Source: Bradyrhizobium sp. NFR13 (lineage in GTDB: Bacteria; Pseudomonadota; Alphaproteobacteria; Rhizobiales; Xanthobacteraceae). Taken from it: a stretch of DNA of 64,000 nucleotides. The notes below the pieces were generated by a model that saw nothing but the letters and a program-made list of their open reading frames with translations, was not told where the DNA came from and searched no databases. The translations under genes and the position numbers were made by a program. Numbering within the stretch: position 1 is the first letter of the stretch; each line of letters opens with the position of its first letter. Shown here in pieces: positions 9,222-17,727 of the stretch. The DNA lies in the NCBI RefSeq assembly GCF_900114605.1, contig NZ_FOTP01000004.1, positions 62,001-126,000 on the forward strand. Direction: 5' to 3'.

Positions 9222-9881
9222 ATGACGACGCTGGATCTCGATAAGTCCATTGTTGAAACGGCCTATGCGCGCTGGGCTCCGATCTATGATGCGGTGTGCG
9301 GTCCGGTGATGCTGAAGGGCCGTCGCGCCGCTGCCGAAGCCGCGCGTGCTGTCGGCGGCAAGGTGCTTGAAGTCGGTGTCGGCACCGGCCTGTCATTCGA
9401 TGACTACGATACGAGCACCGAGATCACCGGTATCGATTTAAGCGGGCCCATGCTTGCCAAGGCGCGCGCCAAGATGGCAACGGGCCGCTATCCGTGGGTC
9501 AAGGGCGTCCAGGAGATGGACGCGCATGCGATGACCTTCGCCGACGCCACGTTTGACTGTGTCGTCGCGCAGTTCGTGATCACACTCGTCGAGAATCCCG
9601 AACAGGTGCTGTCGGAGTGCCACCGCGTGGTGAAGCCGGGCGGGCGCATCATTCTCGTCAATCATCTGTATTCGGAGACGGGGCTGGCAGCCGCCGTGGA
9701 GCGCTGGGCCGCCGTGAAGACCCGTTCCCTCGGCCTGCGTCCGGAATTTCCGTTCGCGCGGCTGCAGGCATGGTCGCAAGCGAACGCTGAATCGATCCTC
9801 GTCGAACGCCGCAAGGTAGCGCCGTTCGGCATCTACACATTGGTTACTTTTGAGCGAACCGCGGCGGCGCTGGCGGCGTAA
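9222..9881 (+). CDS. pmtA: PmtA-type phosphatidylethanolamine N-methyltransferase
   Basis: A 219-residue soluble SAM-dependent methyltransferase. Motif I is VLEVGVGTGL (~48-57), motif II-like DLSGPMLAKAR follows, and FDCVVAQFVI and HRVVKPGGRIILVNH are the later Rossmann motifs. The overall pattern (ARWAPIYDAVCGPVMLKGR at the start, LGLRPEF near the end) is that of rhizobial/Rhodobacter PmtA, which methylates phosphatidylethanolamine stepwise to phosphatidylcholine at the inner membrane. It is followed on the same strand by a lipid-phosphatase-like enzyme and a glycosyltransferase, suggesting an envelope-lipid operon. Substrate assignment rests on family resemblance. Confidence 0.83.
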   Translation: MTTLDLDKSIVETAYARWAPIYDAVCGPVMLKGRRAAAEAARAVGGKVLEVGVGTGLSFDDYDTSTEITGIDLSGPMLAKARAKMATGRYPWVKGVQEMDAHAMTFADATFDCVVAQFVITLVENPEQVLSECHRVVKPGGRIILVNHLYSETGLAAAVERWAAVKTRSLGLRPEFPFARLQAWSQANAESILVERRKVAPFGIYTLVTFERTAAALAA

Positions 9882-9937
9882 ATCGTCATCGCCGTGTCAT
9901 GCAAATCAGTTAGCTGCTCGACATGGAAAGAGACGTG

Positions 9938-10735
9938 ATGAGTGAAGGCAACGAAAAGCGCTTTCGCACCTTGTTTATCTCCGACGTCCACCTCGGCGCC
10001 CGCGGATCGCAGGCCGACCGGTTGCTGGATTTCCTCCGCACTCACGATGCCGATACCATCTATCTTGTTGGCGATATCGTCGATGGCTGGGCGCTGAAAT
10101 CCGGTTGGCACTGGCCGCAATCTCATAACGACTTCGTCCAGAAGATGCTCCGCAAAGCGCGCAAGGGCGCCAAGGTCGTTTACATTCCCGGAAATCACGA
10201 CGAATTCCTGCGCAATTATTACGGTACGCATTTCGGCGGCATCGAGGTTGTCGAGACCGCGACGCATGAAGGTGCGGACGGCAAGAAATACCTCGTCATT
10301 CATGGCGACATCTTCGACCTCGTGGTGCAGAACGCGCGCTGGCTCGCCCATCTCGGTGACAAGGCCTACGACTTCGCAATCCAGATGAATCGTCTGGTCA
10401 ATGCGCTGCGTAAGCTGTTCGGCTTCCCTTACTGGTCGCTGTCGAAATGGGCCAAGATGAAGGTGAAGAACGCCGTCAACTATATCGGCGCGTTTGAAGA
10501 GACGCTGGCCGGCGAGGCACGGCGTCACGGCGCTGACGGCGTGATCTGCGGTCATATCCACTACGCGACGATCCGCGATGAGCACGGCATCCGCTACATG
10601 AATTGCGGCGATTGGGTCGAAAGCTGCACCGCGCTAGTCGAACATGAGGACGGCCGCTTCGAGATCATCACCTGGACCGATCCGGTTCGCCGCGGCATGC
10701 CGGTGCAGGCGCTCGCGCCAGCCAAGGCAGCTTGA
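9938..10735 (+). CDS. Metallophosphoesterase of the UDP-2,3-diacylglucosamine diphosphatase (LpxH-like) family
   Basis: About 265 residues of the calcineurin-like phosphoesterase fold. Metal motifs in order: SDVHLG, GDIVDGW, GNHDE, HGD and GHIHYA. This is the LpxH/COG2908 pattern, although alphaproteobacteria normally use LpxI for lipid A, so this enzyme may act on another glycolipid or phospholipid. The ATG at 9938 is preferred because GGAAAGAG lies just upstream; an in-frame ATG at 9923 overlaps that box. It ends 12 bases before the glycosyltransferase start, consistent with translational coupling. Position between pmtA and a glycosyltransferase argues for a lipid-modifying role. Confidence 0.88.
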   Translation: MSEGNEKRFRTLFISDVHLGARGSQADRLLDFLRTHDADTIYLVGDIVDGWALKSGWHWPQSHNDFVQKMLRKARKGAKVVYIPGNHDEFLRNYYGTHFGGIEVVETATHEGADGKKYLVIHGDIFDLVVQNARWLAHLGDKAYDFAIQMNRLVNALRKLFGFPYWSLSKWAKMKVKNAVNYIGAFEETLAGEARRHGADGVICGHIHYATIRDEHGIRYMNCGDWVESCTALVEHEDGRFEIITWTDPVRRGMPVQALAPAKAA

Positions 10736-10749
10736 AGGATGGCGGCCTG

Positions 10750-11799
10750 ATGCGGATTCTCGTCGCCACTGATGCCTGGCATCCCCAAGTCAACGGTGTT
10801 GTGCGGACGCTGACGATGATGGCAGAGGCGGCGAAGGGCTTTGGCGTCGATGTAAGTTTTCTCACGCCGGAATCGTTTCGCACCGTTGCCCTGCCGAGCT
10901 ACGCTGACTTACGTGTTGCGATCCCGAGCCGCCGCAAGATCGCTCAACTGATCGACGAGGCGAAGCCCGACAATATCCATATCGCGACCGAAGGCCCGAT
11001 CGGCTTTTCCGTGCGGGCCTATTGCCGCCGCCGGAGCATTCCCTTCACCACCAGTTTCCATACGCGCTTCCCCGAATATATCTCGGCGCGTTTTCCGATT
11101 CCGGAGGCCTGGGTCTGGGCAGGCCTGCGCCGTTTCCATGGCGCGAGCTCCGCGGTGATGGCGGCTACGCCAGCGCTCGCGAGCGAGCTACGTGACCGCG
11201 GCTTCCGCAATGTCGTGCTATGGCCGCGCGGCGTCGATGCCAGTCTGTTTCATCCGCGCCAGGTCGATCTCGGCAAGCCGAAGCCGATTTTCCTCTCGGT
11301 CGGCCGCGTCGCCGTCGAGAAGAACCTCGAAGCCTTCCTCGATCTCGACCTGCCGGGTACGAAGGTCGTGGTCGGCGATGGCCCGGCGCGCGCTGCGCTC
11401 GAAGCGAAATATCCCGACGCGCTGTTCACGGGCGCGTTGCAGGGCGAGGCTCTAGCCATTGCCTATGCTTCAGCCGATGTCTTCGTGTTTCCGAGCAAGA
11501 CCGACACCTACGGTCTCGTGCTGCTCGAGGCGCTGGCGAGCGGCGTGCCGGTGGCAGCGTTCCCGGTGACGGGTCCGAAAGACGTGATCGGCGCGTCGCC
11601 GGTCGGCGTCTTGTCGGATGATTTGCGGCAGGCCTGTCTCAAGGCGCTCGAAATCTCGCCGCAGGAATGTCTCAGCTTTGCCGCAGGCCACACCTGGGAG
11701 GCCTCGGCGCGTGCTTTCGTCAGCAATATCAGCCATGTGCGGGCTGAAATCGCCGCCCGTGCACCGTCCGCGGCGAAGCATCCGCGTTTCGCCGCCTGA
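10750..11799 (+). CDS. GT4-family (GDP-mannose-dependent type) glycosyltransferase
   Basis: A 349-residue GT-B enzyme. The N-terminal Rossmann half begins MRILVATDAWHPQVNGVVRTL, a pattern shared with alpha-mannosyltransferases acting on membrane lipids. The C-terminal donor domain has SVGRVAVEKNLEAFLDLD, VVGDGPARAALEAKYP and the nucleotide-sugar motif FPSKTDTYGLVLLEALASGVPVA (E-x7-E type). AAGGA lies 10 bases before the ATG. It is the third gene of the pmtA set. Likely to act at the cytoplasmic membrane, transferring a sugar to a diacylglycerol-type lipid; donor and acceptor are inferred from family only. Confidence 0.88.
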   Translation: MRILVATDAWHPQVNGVVRTLTMMAEAAKGFGVDVSFLTPESFRTVALPSYADLRVAIPSRRKIAQLIDEAKPDNIHIATEGPIGFSVRAYCRRRSIPFTTSFHTRFPEYISARFPIPEAWVWAGLRRFHGASSAVMAATPALASELRDRGFRNVVLWPRGVDASLFHPRQVDLGKPKPIFLSVGRVAVEKNLEAFLDLDLPGTKVVVGDGPARAALEAKYPDALFTGALQGEALAIAYASADVFVFPSKTDTYGLVLLEALASGVPVAAFPVTGPKDVIGASPVGVLSDDLRQACLKALEISPQECLSFAAGHTWEASARAFVSNISHVRAEIAARAPSAAKHPRFAA

Positions 11800-11852
11800 T
11801 CTGCGATTGGTATAGCTTGCCCGTCGGTTGTGTCGCGCGATAAAATGCGCGC

Positions 11853-12839
11853 ATGACAAATACTCCATTGCCGATCACATCCGCCGATATCGATGCCGCC
11901 GCGCGCGTCATCGCACCCTATGCGGCGCGCACGCCCTTGCTCCGTTCGCCTGCACTCGATGCGCTGACCGGTGCGAAAGTGTTCCTGAAGCCGGAAGTGC
12001 TGCAGCGAACCGGTTCGTTCAAGTTTCGCGGCGCCTTCAACAAGATCTCCTCGATCCCCGAGGGTGAGCGCGGCAGGGGCGTCGTCGCATTCTCCTCCGG
12101 CAATCACGCACAGGGCGTTGCCGCCGCGGCGCAGATCCTCGGCATGAAAGCGACCATCGTGATGCCGTCCGATGCGCCGGTGTCGAAGGTCGAACGCACC
12201 AGGGGCTATGGCGCCGAAGTCGTGCTCTATGATCGTGACAAGGAAGACCGCGAAGCCATCGCCCGCGATATTGCCGGCAAGAGCGGTGCCACGGTCGTGC
12301 CGCCCTATGATGATGTGTTCGTGATGGCCGGGCAGGGCACCGTCGGTCGCGAGATCGCCGAGGACATGGCCGCCCTGGGCATCGTGCCGGACATCGTGTC
12401 TGCGCAGGCCTCCGGCGGCGGCCTGATCGGCGGCATTGCCACAGCGGTGAAGGCGCGATTCCCCGAGACCTCAATCATCGTCGCAGAACCCGCGGGCTTT
12501 GACGATCACGGCCTCTCATTGCGCGCCGGCAAACGTGTGGCCCATAGCAATGCGGGCCGCACGATCTGCGATGCGCTGATGGCCCTGACGCCCGGCGAAA
12601 TCACCTTCGCCGTCAATCAGCACCTGCTGTCGGGTGCCGTCACCGCCACCGACGAGGAAGTTGGCAAGGCAATGGCCTTTGCGTTCCGCGATTTGAAGCT
12701 GGTGGTCGAGCCCGGCGGTGCCGTGGCGCTGGCCGCGCTGATGCACGGGCGTTTCGACGCGCGCGGCAAGACGGTGGCGATCGTTTTGTCCGGCGGCAAT
12801 GTCGATGCGGATCTCTACGCCAGGATCATCAACGCCTGA
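11853..12839 (+). CDS. PLP-dependent threonine/serine dehydratase-like enzyme (fold type II)
   Basis: A 328-residue catalytic domain without the C-terminal ACT-like regulatory domain of biosynthetic IlvA. The PLP lysine is Lys57 in TGSFKFRGAFNK, the substrate loop is SSGNHAQGVA, and the phosphate-binding glycine loop is ASGGGLIGG. The length fits catabolic threonine dehydratase or serine racemase; sequence alone does not separate these. Its product from threonine (2-oxobutyrate) would be a substrate for the MdeB-like E1 encoded 7 kb upstream, a suggestive but unproven link. It stands alone on the plus strand, convergent with the next gene. Confidence 0.88.
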   Translation: MTNTPLPITSADIDAAARVIAPYAARTPLLRSPALDALTGAKVFLKPEVLQRTGSFKFRGAFNKISSIPEGERGRGVVAFSSGNHAQGVAAAAQILGMKATIVMPSDAPVSKVERTRGYGAEVVLYDRDKEDREAIARDIAGKSGATVVPPYDDVFVMAGQGTVGREIAEDMAALGIVPDIVSAQASGGGLIGGIATAVKARFPETSIIVAEPAGFDDHGLSLRAGKRVAHSNAGRTICDALMALTPGEITFAVNQHLLSGAVTATDEEVGKAMAFAFRDLKLVVEPGGAVALAALMHGRFDARGKTVAIVLSGGNVDADLYARIINA

Positions 12840-12849
12840 GCTGAAGCGC

Positions 12850-14100
12850 TTACGAGAAGAAGGCGATCTTCTCGGCCTGCGTCATCTTGCGGATCGGCGC
12901 CAGCGGGTCCGATGCCGGCGCGTTCGGATCCGCGATCACGCCGCCAGCAATCAGCGCTGCGCCGAGTGATGGCGCGGCGGCTTCCACCTGAGGTACCAGA
13001 TCCGGCTGCGGCGGCTCGGGTGCCAGCGCAACCTCGGCGATCTGCGCCAGCGTCATCAGATCGGGATTGAGGGCTTCGGGCTCGGCTGGCTGAACAGCGA
13101 CAGCTTCAACCTGCATTACCTCAGGCTCAACGTATTGAGGCTCGGCAAGCTGAGGCCCAATAACGTCCGGCTCGCTCAGATCGAGCGCGCCCATCTCTGC
13201 GGCGACCATATCGAGCACGGCGAGGTCATGTTCGTCCTCAGCAATGCCCGCCGTTTCAGACGCCTGCGAGACATCGTCTGCGGCAATAGCCAAGGAGGCC
13301 TCAGCCATCGTCGCGGCAAGCCCCACGCTAGCTTCTGCGATGGGCGCGGCCGTTTCAGCGACGGTCTCTGCGGCGACCGTCTCTGCGGGGGCCGGCTGTA
13401 CAGCGGCGCGCGGCGGTTCGACGCTTGAGATCGTGACCGTTTCAGCGAGTACTTCGCTCGCCTGCGACTTGAACAACGGCGTCACGGATGCTTCGCGTGC
13501 TTCGGCGACAACGGGCTCGACCTTTTCGGCAGTCGGAGTCGGCTCGGCCTGCGCAACCGTCGCCGCGCTGCCATCGACCATCTGCTCGACCCGCTGCATC
13601 AGCAAGTCGTAGCTCGCCAGCACATCCTCACGGCCATTGCCATTGAGAGCCTGCTGGCCGGCCTCGATAGCCTTGACCTGCGTGTCGAGCAGATCGCAGA
13701 TCCGCGTGTCGGCGCCGCATTCACGCAGCGTCCAGGCGATCTCGCGGATGATGCGGGTGCCGTTACGGGCGCCGGTCAAAACCTCGTCGGCGTCGACGCG
13801 CGGCATCGCCTCTATGGCGCTGGCCTTGGCCTGACGGACGGCAGAACGGATCGCGCCGAGCGCGGCGATCAGGCTGAGCGCCGGCGCCTGCTTCTGGGCG
13901 GCGAGATTGGCTTCGAGCCGCGTGACGGCTTCGAGCACCAGGCTGGTGTCGGCCGTGCGGTTGCGCTTGGCATATTCGGCGAGAAACCAGCGGCCGCGCG
14001 CGGTTTCCATGAAGGCTTCGCGGATCGCGTCATAGTCTGCCTCGCCCGGCACATTGGGGCGGGCGGAGATCGGCGACAGGGCAAATGCTTCTTCGGCCAT
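12850..14100 (-). CDS. Uncharacterised protein with conserved helical N-terminus and low-complexity Ala/Glu/Val/Pro-rich tail
   Basis: About 416 residues. The first ~160 look folded and helical, containing YDAIREAFMETARGRWFLAEYAKRNR and repeated coiled segments (LVLEAVTRLEANLAAQ). From ~170 to ~380 the sequence becomes low-complexity, with AETVAAETVAETAAP, PAEPE and PQPD stretches, then ends in a short conserved-looking tail PLAPIRKMTQAEKIAFFS. No catalytic motif, signal peptide or membrane span is evident. The layout resembles regulators or scaffolds with a disordered linker and a C-terminal docking peptide. I do not recognise a function. Two adjacent ATG codons mark the start; either is possible. 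Confidence 0.75.
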   Translation of the reverse strand: MAEEAFALSPISARPNVPGEADYDAIREAFMETARGRWFLAEYAKRNRTADTSLVLEAVTRLEANLAAQKQAPALSLIAALGAIRSAVRQAKASAIEAMPRVDADEVLTGARNGTRIIREIAWTLRECGADTRICDLLDTQVKAIEAGQQALNGNGREDVLASYDLLMQRVEQMVDGSAATVAQAEPTPTAEKVEPVVAEAREASVTPLFKSQASEVLAETVTISSVEPPRAAVQPAPAETVAAETVAETAAPIAEASVGLAATMAEASLAIAADDVSQASETAGIAEDEHDLAVLDMVAAEMGALDLSEPDVIGPQLAEPQYVEPEVMQVEAVAVQPAEPEALNPDLMTLAQIAEVALAPEPPQPDLVPQVEAAAPSLGAALIAGGVIADPNAPASDPLAPIRKMTQAEKIAFFS

Positions 14101-14179
14101 CATGATAACTCGTGGCGCGCACAGGGATGCGCGATATGTAACCATCTCCACGATCCCGTGGCGAATCGCAGTTCACCTC

Positions 14180-15397
14180 ATGATAGCCGAATCCGCCCCC
14201 CATAGCGCCCCGCAAATCCGCCGCAAATTCGCGCAGCGGCTGGCGATGTTCTACGGCACCGTGTTCGGCTCCAGCGGCTTCTATCTGCCATTCTTCCCCG
14301 TCTGGCTGAAGGCGATCGGCATCGATCCGACCTGGATCGGCGCCATCCTTGCTGTGCCGTCGATGACGCGCTTCACCACGCTGCCCTTCATCACGGCGTT
14401 TGCCGAGCGCCGTCATGCTCTGCGCCAGACGATGATTGTCTGTGCCTTCCTCACCATGATCGGCTTTGCGACAGTGGGCATGCTACGCGAACCGCTCGCC
14501 GTGCTCCTGGTGTTCGCGCTGACGGCAGTGGTCTGGACGCCGCTCACGGCGCTGACCGATGGCTATGCGCTGAAAGGCGTCGTGCGCTTCGGCTTCAGTT
14601 ACGGTCCGCTACGACTGTGGGGCTCGGCCGCCTTCGTGGTCGGTGCGCTTGCCTGCGGTCTGGTGGTCAACTGGCTCGACGGTGAGCATTTGATCTGGGT
14701 GATTGTTGCAGCGATGGTGCTGTCGGCTGTCGTCAGCCTTGGTCTGCAGCCACTTGGCGCGCCGACAGGCGACGGTACGGTGCTCTCGAAGGCAAGCGCA
14801 TTGCTGCGCGATCCCGGCTTCCTCGCGATCGCGATCTCCGCAGCACTGATCCAGGGCAGCCATGCCGGCTACTACACCTTTGCGTCGATCACCTGGCAGG
14901 CGGCTGGGCTCGACGGCCTCACCATCGCTGGTCTATGGACGCTCGGCGTGCTCGCCGAAATCATCCTGTTCGCAGTGTCGCCGCGCCTGACTTTGTCACC
15001 TACAACCATGGTCATCCTTGGTGGCCTTGGCGCATTGCTGCGCTGGACGCTGACCGCGCAAACGCTTCCGCTCCCGATTCTCGTGGTTGTGCAATTGCTG
15101 CACGGCGCGACCTATGGATTGACGCAGCTGGGCACAATGGGCCTGTTGCTGCATCACGTCCCGCCGCACGTCATGGCGCGTGCGCAGGGCTACGTCACCG
15201 CCTGCACCGGCCTTGTGATGAGCAGCATGGCAGTTCTGTCAGGCGCGATCTATGCGCGTTACGGCGAGGGCGTTTACTACGTGATGGCCGTGCTCGGCCT
15301 TGCCGGCGCGACCGTCATATGGTTCGGCCGGCATCGCGCCGGGCAGCCGCCGGGCGTTGCGGGCGATCAGCCCCAGAGCGCCGCGTCGGGCGGATAG
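14180..15397 (+). CDS. MFS transporter, HcaT / 3-phenylpropionate-permease-like
   Basis: A 405-residue, 12-TM carrier resembling the MFS_1-like (HcaT/LacY-side) group: FYGTVFGSSGFYLPFFPVWLK in TM1 and FGFSYGPLRLWGSAAFVVG in TM4-5 are characteristic. The substrate is probably a small organic acid or nucleoside, but is not readable. The ATG giving MIAESAPHSA is chosen over longer in-frame starts because those overlap the coding start of the divergent gene at 14100. Its last ~31 bases overlap the 3' end of the dipeptide epimerase gene on the other strand, so the two are convergent and antisense at their ends. Confidence 0.87.
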   Translation: MIAESAPHSAPQIRRKFAQRLAMFYGTVFGSSGFYLPFFPVWLKAIGIDPTWIGAILAVPSMTRFTTLPFITAFAERRHALRQTMIVCAFLTMIGFATVGMLREPLAVLLVFALTAVVWTPLTALTDGYALKGVVRFGFSYGPLRLWGSAAFVVGALACGLVVNWLDGEHLIWVIVAAMVLSAVVSLGLQPLGAPTGDGTVLSKASALLRDPGFLAIAISAALIQGSHAGYYTFASITWQAAGLDGLTIAGLWTLGVLAEIILFAVSPRLTLSPTTMVILGGLGALLRWTLTAQTLPLPILVVVQLLHGATYGLTQLGTMGLLLHHVPPHVMARAQGYVTACTGLVMSSMAVLSGAIYARYGEGVYYVMAVLGLAGATVIWFGRHRAGQPPGVAGDQPQSAASGG

Positions 15398-16368
15398 ACC
15401 GTGCTCTCGTCGTAGCGCAAACCGCCGTCGCGATCTCCGGCGAGCAATAGCGGGCCATCAAGATCGACGAAGCGTGCATATTGCGCAATCAGCATCGCGG
15501 GCGCCATCGCCAGCGACGTCGCCACCATGCAACCGACCATAATGTCGAGATTCATGGCACGCGCGGCATCGGCCATCGCCAGCGCTTCGGTCAGGCCGCC
15601 GGCCTTGTCGAGCTTGATGTTGATCGCATCGTAACGCCCGCGTAACGCCTCAAGCGAAGCGAGGCCATGCACGCTCTCGTCGGCACAGACCATGATCGGC
15701 CGATGCACATGCATCAGCGCATCATCCTTGCCTGCCGGCAGTGGCTGCTCGATCAGCGTGACGCCGGCGTTATGGCAGGCATCGAGATTGGCTTTCAGGT
15801 TGTCCGGCGTCCACGCCTCATTGGCATCGACGATCAACTCGGATTCCGGTGCAGCCTGGCGCACGGCCGTGATGCGGCTGATGTCGTCGTCACTGCCGAG
15901 CTTGATCTTCAGCAACGGCCGGTAGGCGGCCTTTGCGGTGGCTGAGGCCATCGCCTCGGGTGTACCGAGCGAGATCGTATAGGCGGTGGTGCAGGCGCGG
16001 GGCGCGGGCTGCTGCAGCATGTCCCAGACGCGCAGGCCCTGGCTCTTGGCCTCGAGGTCGAGCAGGGCGCAATCCACGGCGTTACGGGCCGCACCGGCAG
16101 GCATGGCCGACTGCAGGGCGTTTCGGTCGAGGCCTGCGGCAAATCGATCCTGCATCGCCAGGATGGCCGCCAGCGTGGCCTCCGGGGTCTCGCCATAGCG
16201 CGCATAGGGCACGCATTCGGCACGGCCAGTTACGCCGCCGCGGCTGATCTCGGCGACCACGACGACGGCCTCGGTCTTGGCGCCGCGGCTGATGGTGAAG
16301 GCGCCGGCGATCGGCCATTGCTCGATCCGGGCGGTCAACAGGGCGGGGGTAGCGTCGGATGCGGACAA
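15367..16368 (-). CDS. Dipeptide (L-Ala-D/L-Glu) epimerase of the enolase superfamily
   Basis: A 333-residue enolase-superfamily enzyme. After the capping domain (TISRGAKTEAVVVV) come the barrel motifs KIKLGSDDD (catalytic Lys pair region), VDANEAW (metal Asp), EQPLPAGKDD (metal Glu), CADESVHGL (metal Asp) and INIKLDKAGGL (second catalytic Lys). All metal ligands and both catalytic lysines are present. The expected role is epimerising murein-derived L-Ala-D-Glu for recycling, or a related N-acyl-amino-acid racemase (DgcA-like) activity. The start appears to be TTG at 16368; a second TTG ten codons in is possible. Convergent 31-base overlap with the MFS gene. Confidence 0.88.
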   Translation of the reverse strand: MSASDATPALLTARIEQWPIAGAFTISRGAKTEAVVVVAEISRGGVTGRAECVPYARYGETPEATLAAILAMQDRFAAGLDRNALQSAMPAGAARNAVDCALLDLEAKSQGLRVWDMLQQPAPRACTTAYTISLGTPEAMASATAKAAYRPLLKIKLGSDDDISRITAVRQAAPESELIVDANEAWTPDNLKANLDACHNAGVTLIEQPLPAGKDDALMHVHRPIMVCADESVHGLASLEALRGRYDAINIKLDKAGGLTEALAMADAARAMNLDIMVGCMVATSLAMAPAMLIAQYARFVDLDGPLLLAGDRDGGLRYDESTVYPPDAALWG

Positions 16369-16478
16369 TGCGGCGTCTTTCGGGCTGTGCCTGGAACGGC
16401 GGGTAATGGCGTGTCTATAAGTTTACGTGATCGCCGTGAACTTGTTTGCGACGCAATGCCGGTGTCTGACAGGGCGGA

Positions 16479-16493
16479 TTAAGGCTATATTAA
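16479..16493. promoter_or_regulatory. Exact CtrA-type box TTAA-N7-TTAA upstream of mlaE
   Basis: The sequence TTAAGGCTATATTAA matches the CtrA consensus TTAA-N7-TTAA exactly and lies about 100 bases before the mlaE start. The motif is well established for the cell-cycle regulator CtrA in alphaproteobacteria; binding here is inferred. Confidence 0.5.
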
Positions 16494-16591
16494 CCATAGC
16501 AACGTGTTGGCTTCACTTGGCTTCTCAGAAACGTATTTGGGCGTGTTAATACTTTGTTCATGCACAGACTGAACGCCCGCGGGAGCCTGTT

Positions 16592-17722
16592 TTGAGCGGC
16601 CCGACCCTGGAACAGATCGCGAAAGGCGACGGCTTGGCGCTGTGCGCGGCTGGGTCGTGGACGGCGCGTTTTGCCCCCGCGCTCGAAAAGCTCGTCGGCG
16701 AGGCCGAGAAGCTGACCGGCAGCCGTCCCAACATCTTCATCGACGTGTCGCAGGTTTCCAAGCTGGACACATTCGGCGCCTGGCTGATCGAGCGGCTCCG
16801 CCGGGCGCTGACCAATGGCGGCCATGAGGCGCAGATCGCCGGCCTGTCGGCGAATTACGCGACCCTTGTGGACGAGGTTCGCCGTGTAAAGCCGGCCGTG
16901 GCGCCTCCAGCAGGCGGCAGCCACCTGATCGCCGTGCTCGATGGAATCGGGCGTAACGTCCATGGCATCGGGGAAACCCTGGTCGCGCTGGTCGACATGA
17001 TCGGCGCGGTGATCGCTGCCTGGTTCCGGGTTTGGCGCCATCCGTCGAAATTTCGGCTGACCTCGGTGGTGCACCATCTGCAGCAGGTATGCTGGAACGC
17101 GGTACCGATCGTGGTGCTGATCACGTTCCTGATCGGCTGTATCGTCGCCCAGCAGGGCATCTTTCATTTCCGCCGTTTCGGCGCCGACGTCTTCGTGGTG
17201 GACATGCTCGGCGTGCTGGTGCTGCGAGAGCTTGGCGTGCTCCTGGTGGCGATCATGGTCGCTGGCCGGTCCGGCAGCGCCTATACCGCCGAACTCGGCT
17301 CCATGAAGATGCGAGAGGAGATCGATGCGCTGCGCACCATGGGCTTCGATGCCATCGAGGTGCTGATCCTGCCGCGTATGGTGGCGCTGGTGCTGGCGCT
17401 GCCCATTCTCGCATTTCTCGGCGCCATGGCTGCGCTCTACGGCGGCGGCCTCGTTGCATGGACCTATGGCGGCGTTGACCCCTCATCGTTCCTCTCGCGC
17501 CTGCGCGAGGCAATCTCGATCAATCACTTCATTGTCGGTATGGTGAAAGCGCCGGTCATGGCCATGGTGATCGGCATCGTCGCCTGCGTCGAAGGCCTGG
17601 CCGTACAGGGCAGCGCGGAATCGCTGGGGCAGCACACAACATCGTCGGTGGTGAAGGGAATCTTCTTCGTGATCGTGATGGACGGCGTGTTCGCGATCTT
17701 CTTCGCATCGATCGGGATCTGA
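16592..17722 (+). CDS. mlaE: Phospholipid ABC transporter permease MlaE with N-terminal STAS domain
   Basis: A 376-residue permease. Residues ~1-100 form a STAS-like domain (FIDVSQVSKLDTFGAWLIERLRR), which in other bacteria is the separate protein MlaB; here it is fused. The rest is the MlaE/YrbE permease with five to six TM segments and the conserved coupling region GSAYTAELGSMKMREEIDALRTMGFDAIEVL. Together with the next two genes it makes the inner-membrane MlaFED complex that moves phospholipids between membranes and helps keep outer-membrane asymmetry. The start is TTG with GGGAG six bases upstream; no in-frame ATG fits. A CtrA-type box precedes it. Confidence 0.93.
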   Translation: MSGPTLEQIAKGDGLALCAAGSWTARFAPALEKLVGEAEKLTGSRPNIFIDVSQVSKLDTFGAWLIERLRRALTNGGHEAQIAGLSANYATLVDEVRRVKPAVAPPAGGSHLIAVLDGIGRNVHGIGETLVALVDMIGAVIAAWFRVWRHPSKFRLTSVVHHLQQVCWNAVPIVVLITFLIGCIVAQQGIFHFRRFGADVFVVDMLGVLVLRELGVLLVAIMVAGRSGSAYTAELGSMKMREEIDALRTMGFDAIEVLILPRMVALVLALPILAFLGAMAALYGGGLVAWTYGGVDPSSFLSRLREAISINHFIVGMVKAPVMAMVIGIVACVEGLAVQGSAESLGQHTTSSVVKGIFFVIVMDGVFAIFFASIGI

Positions 17723-17727
17723 CGGCC

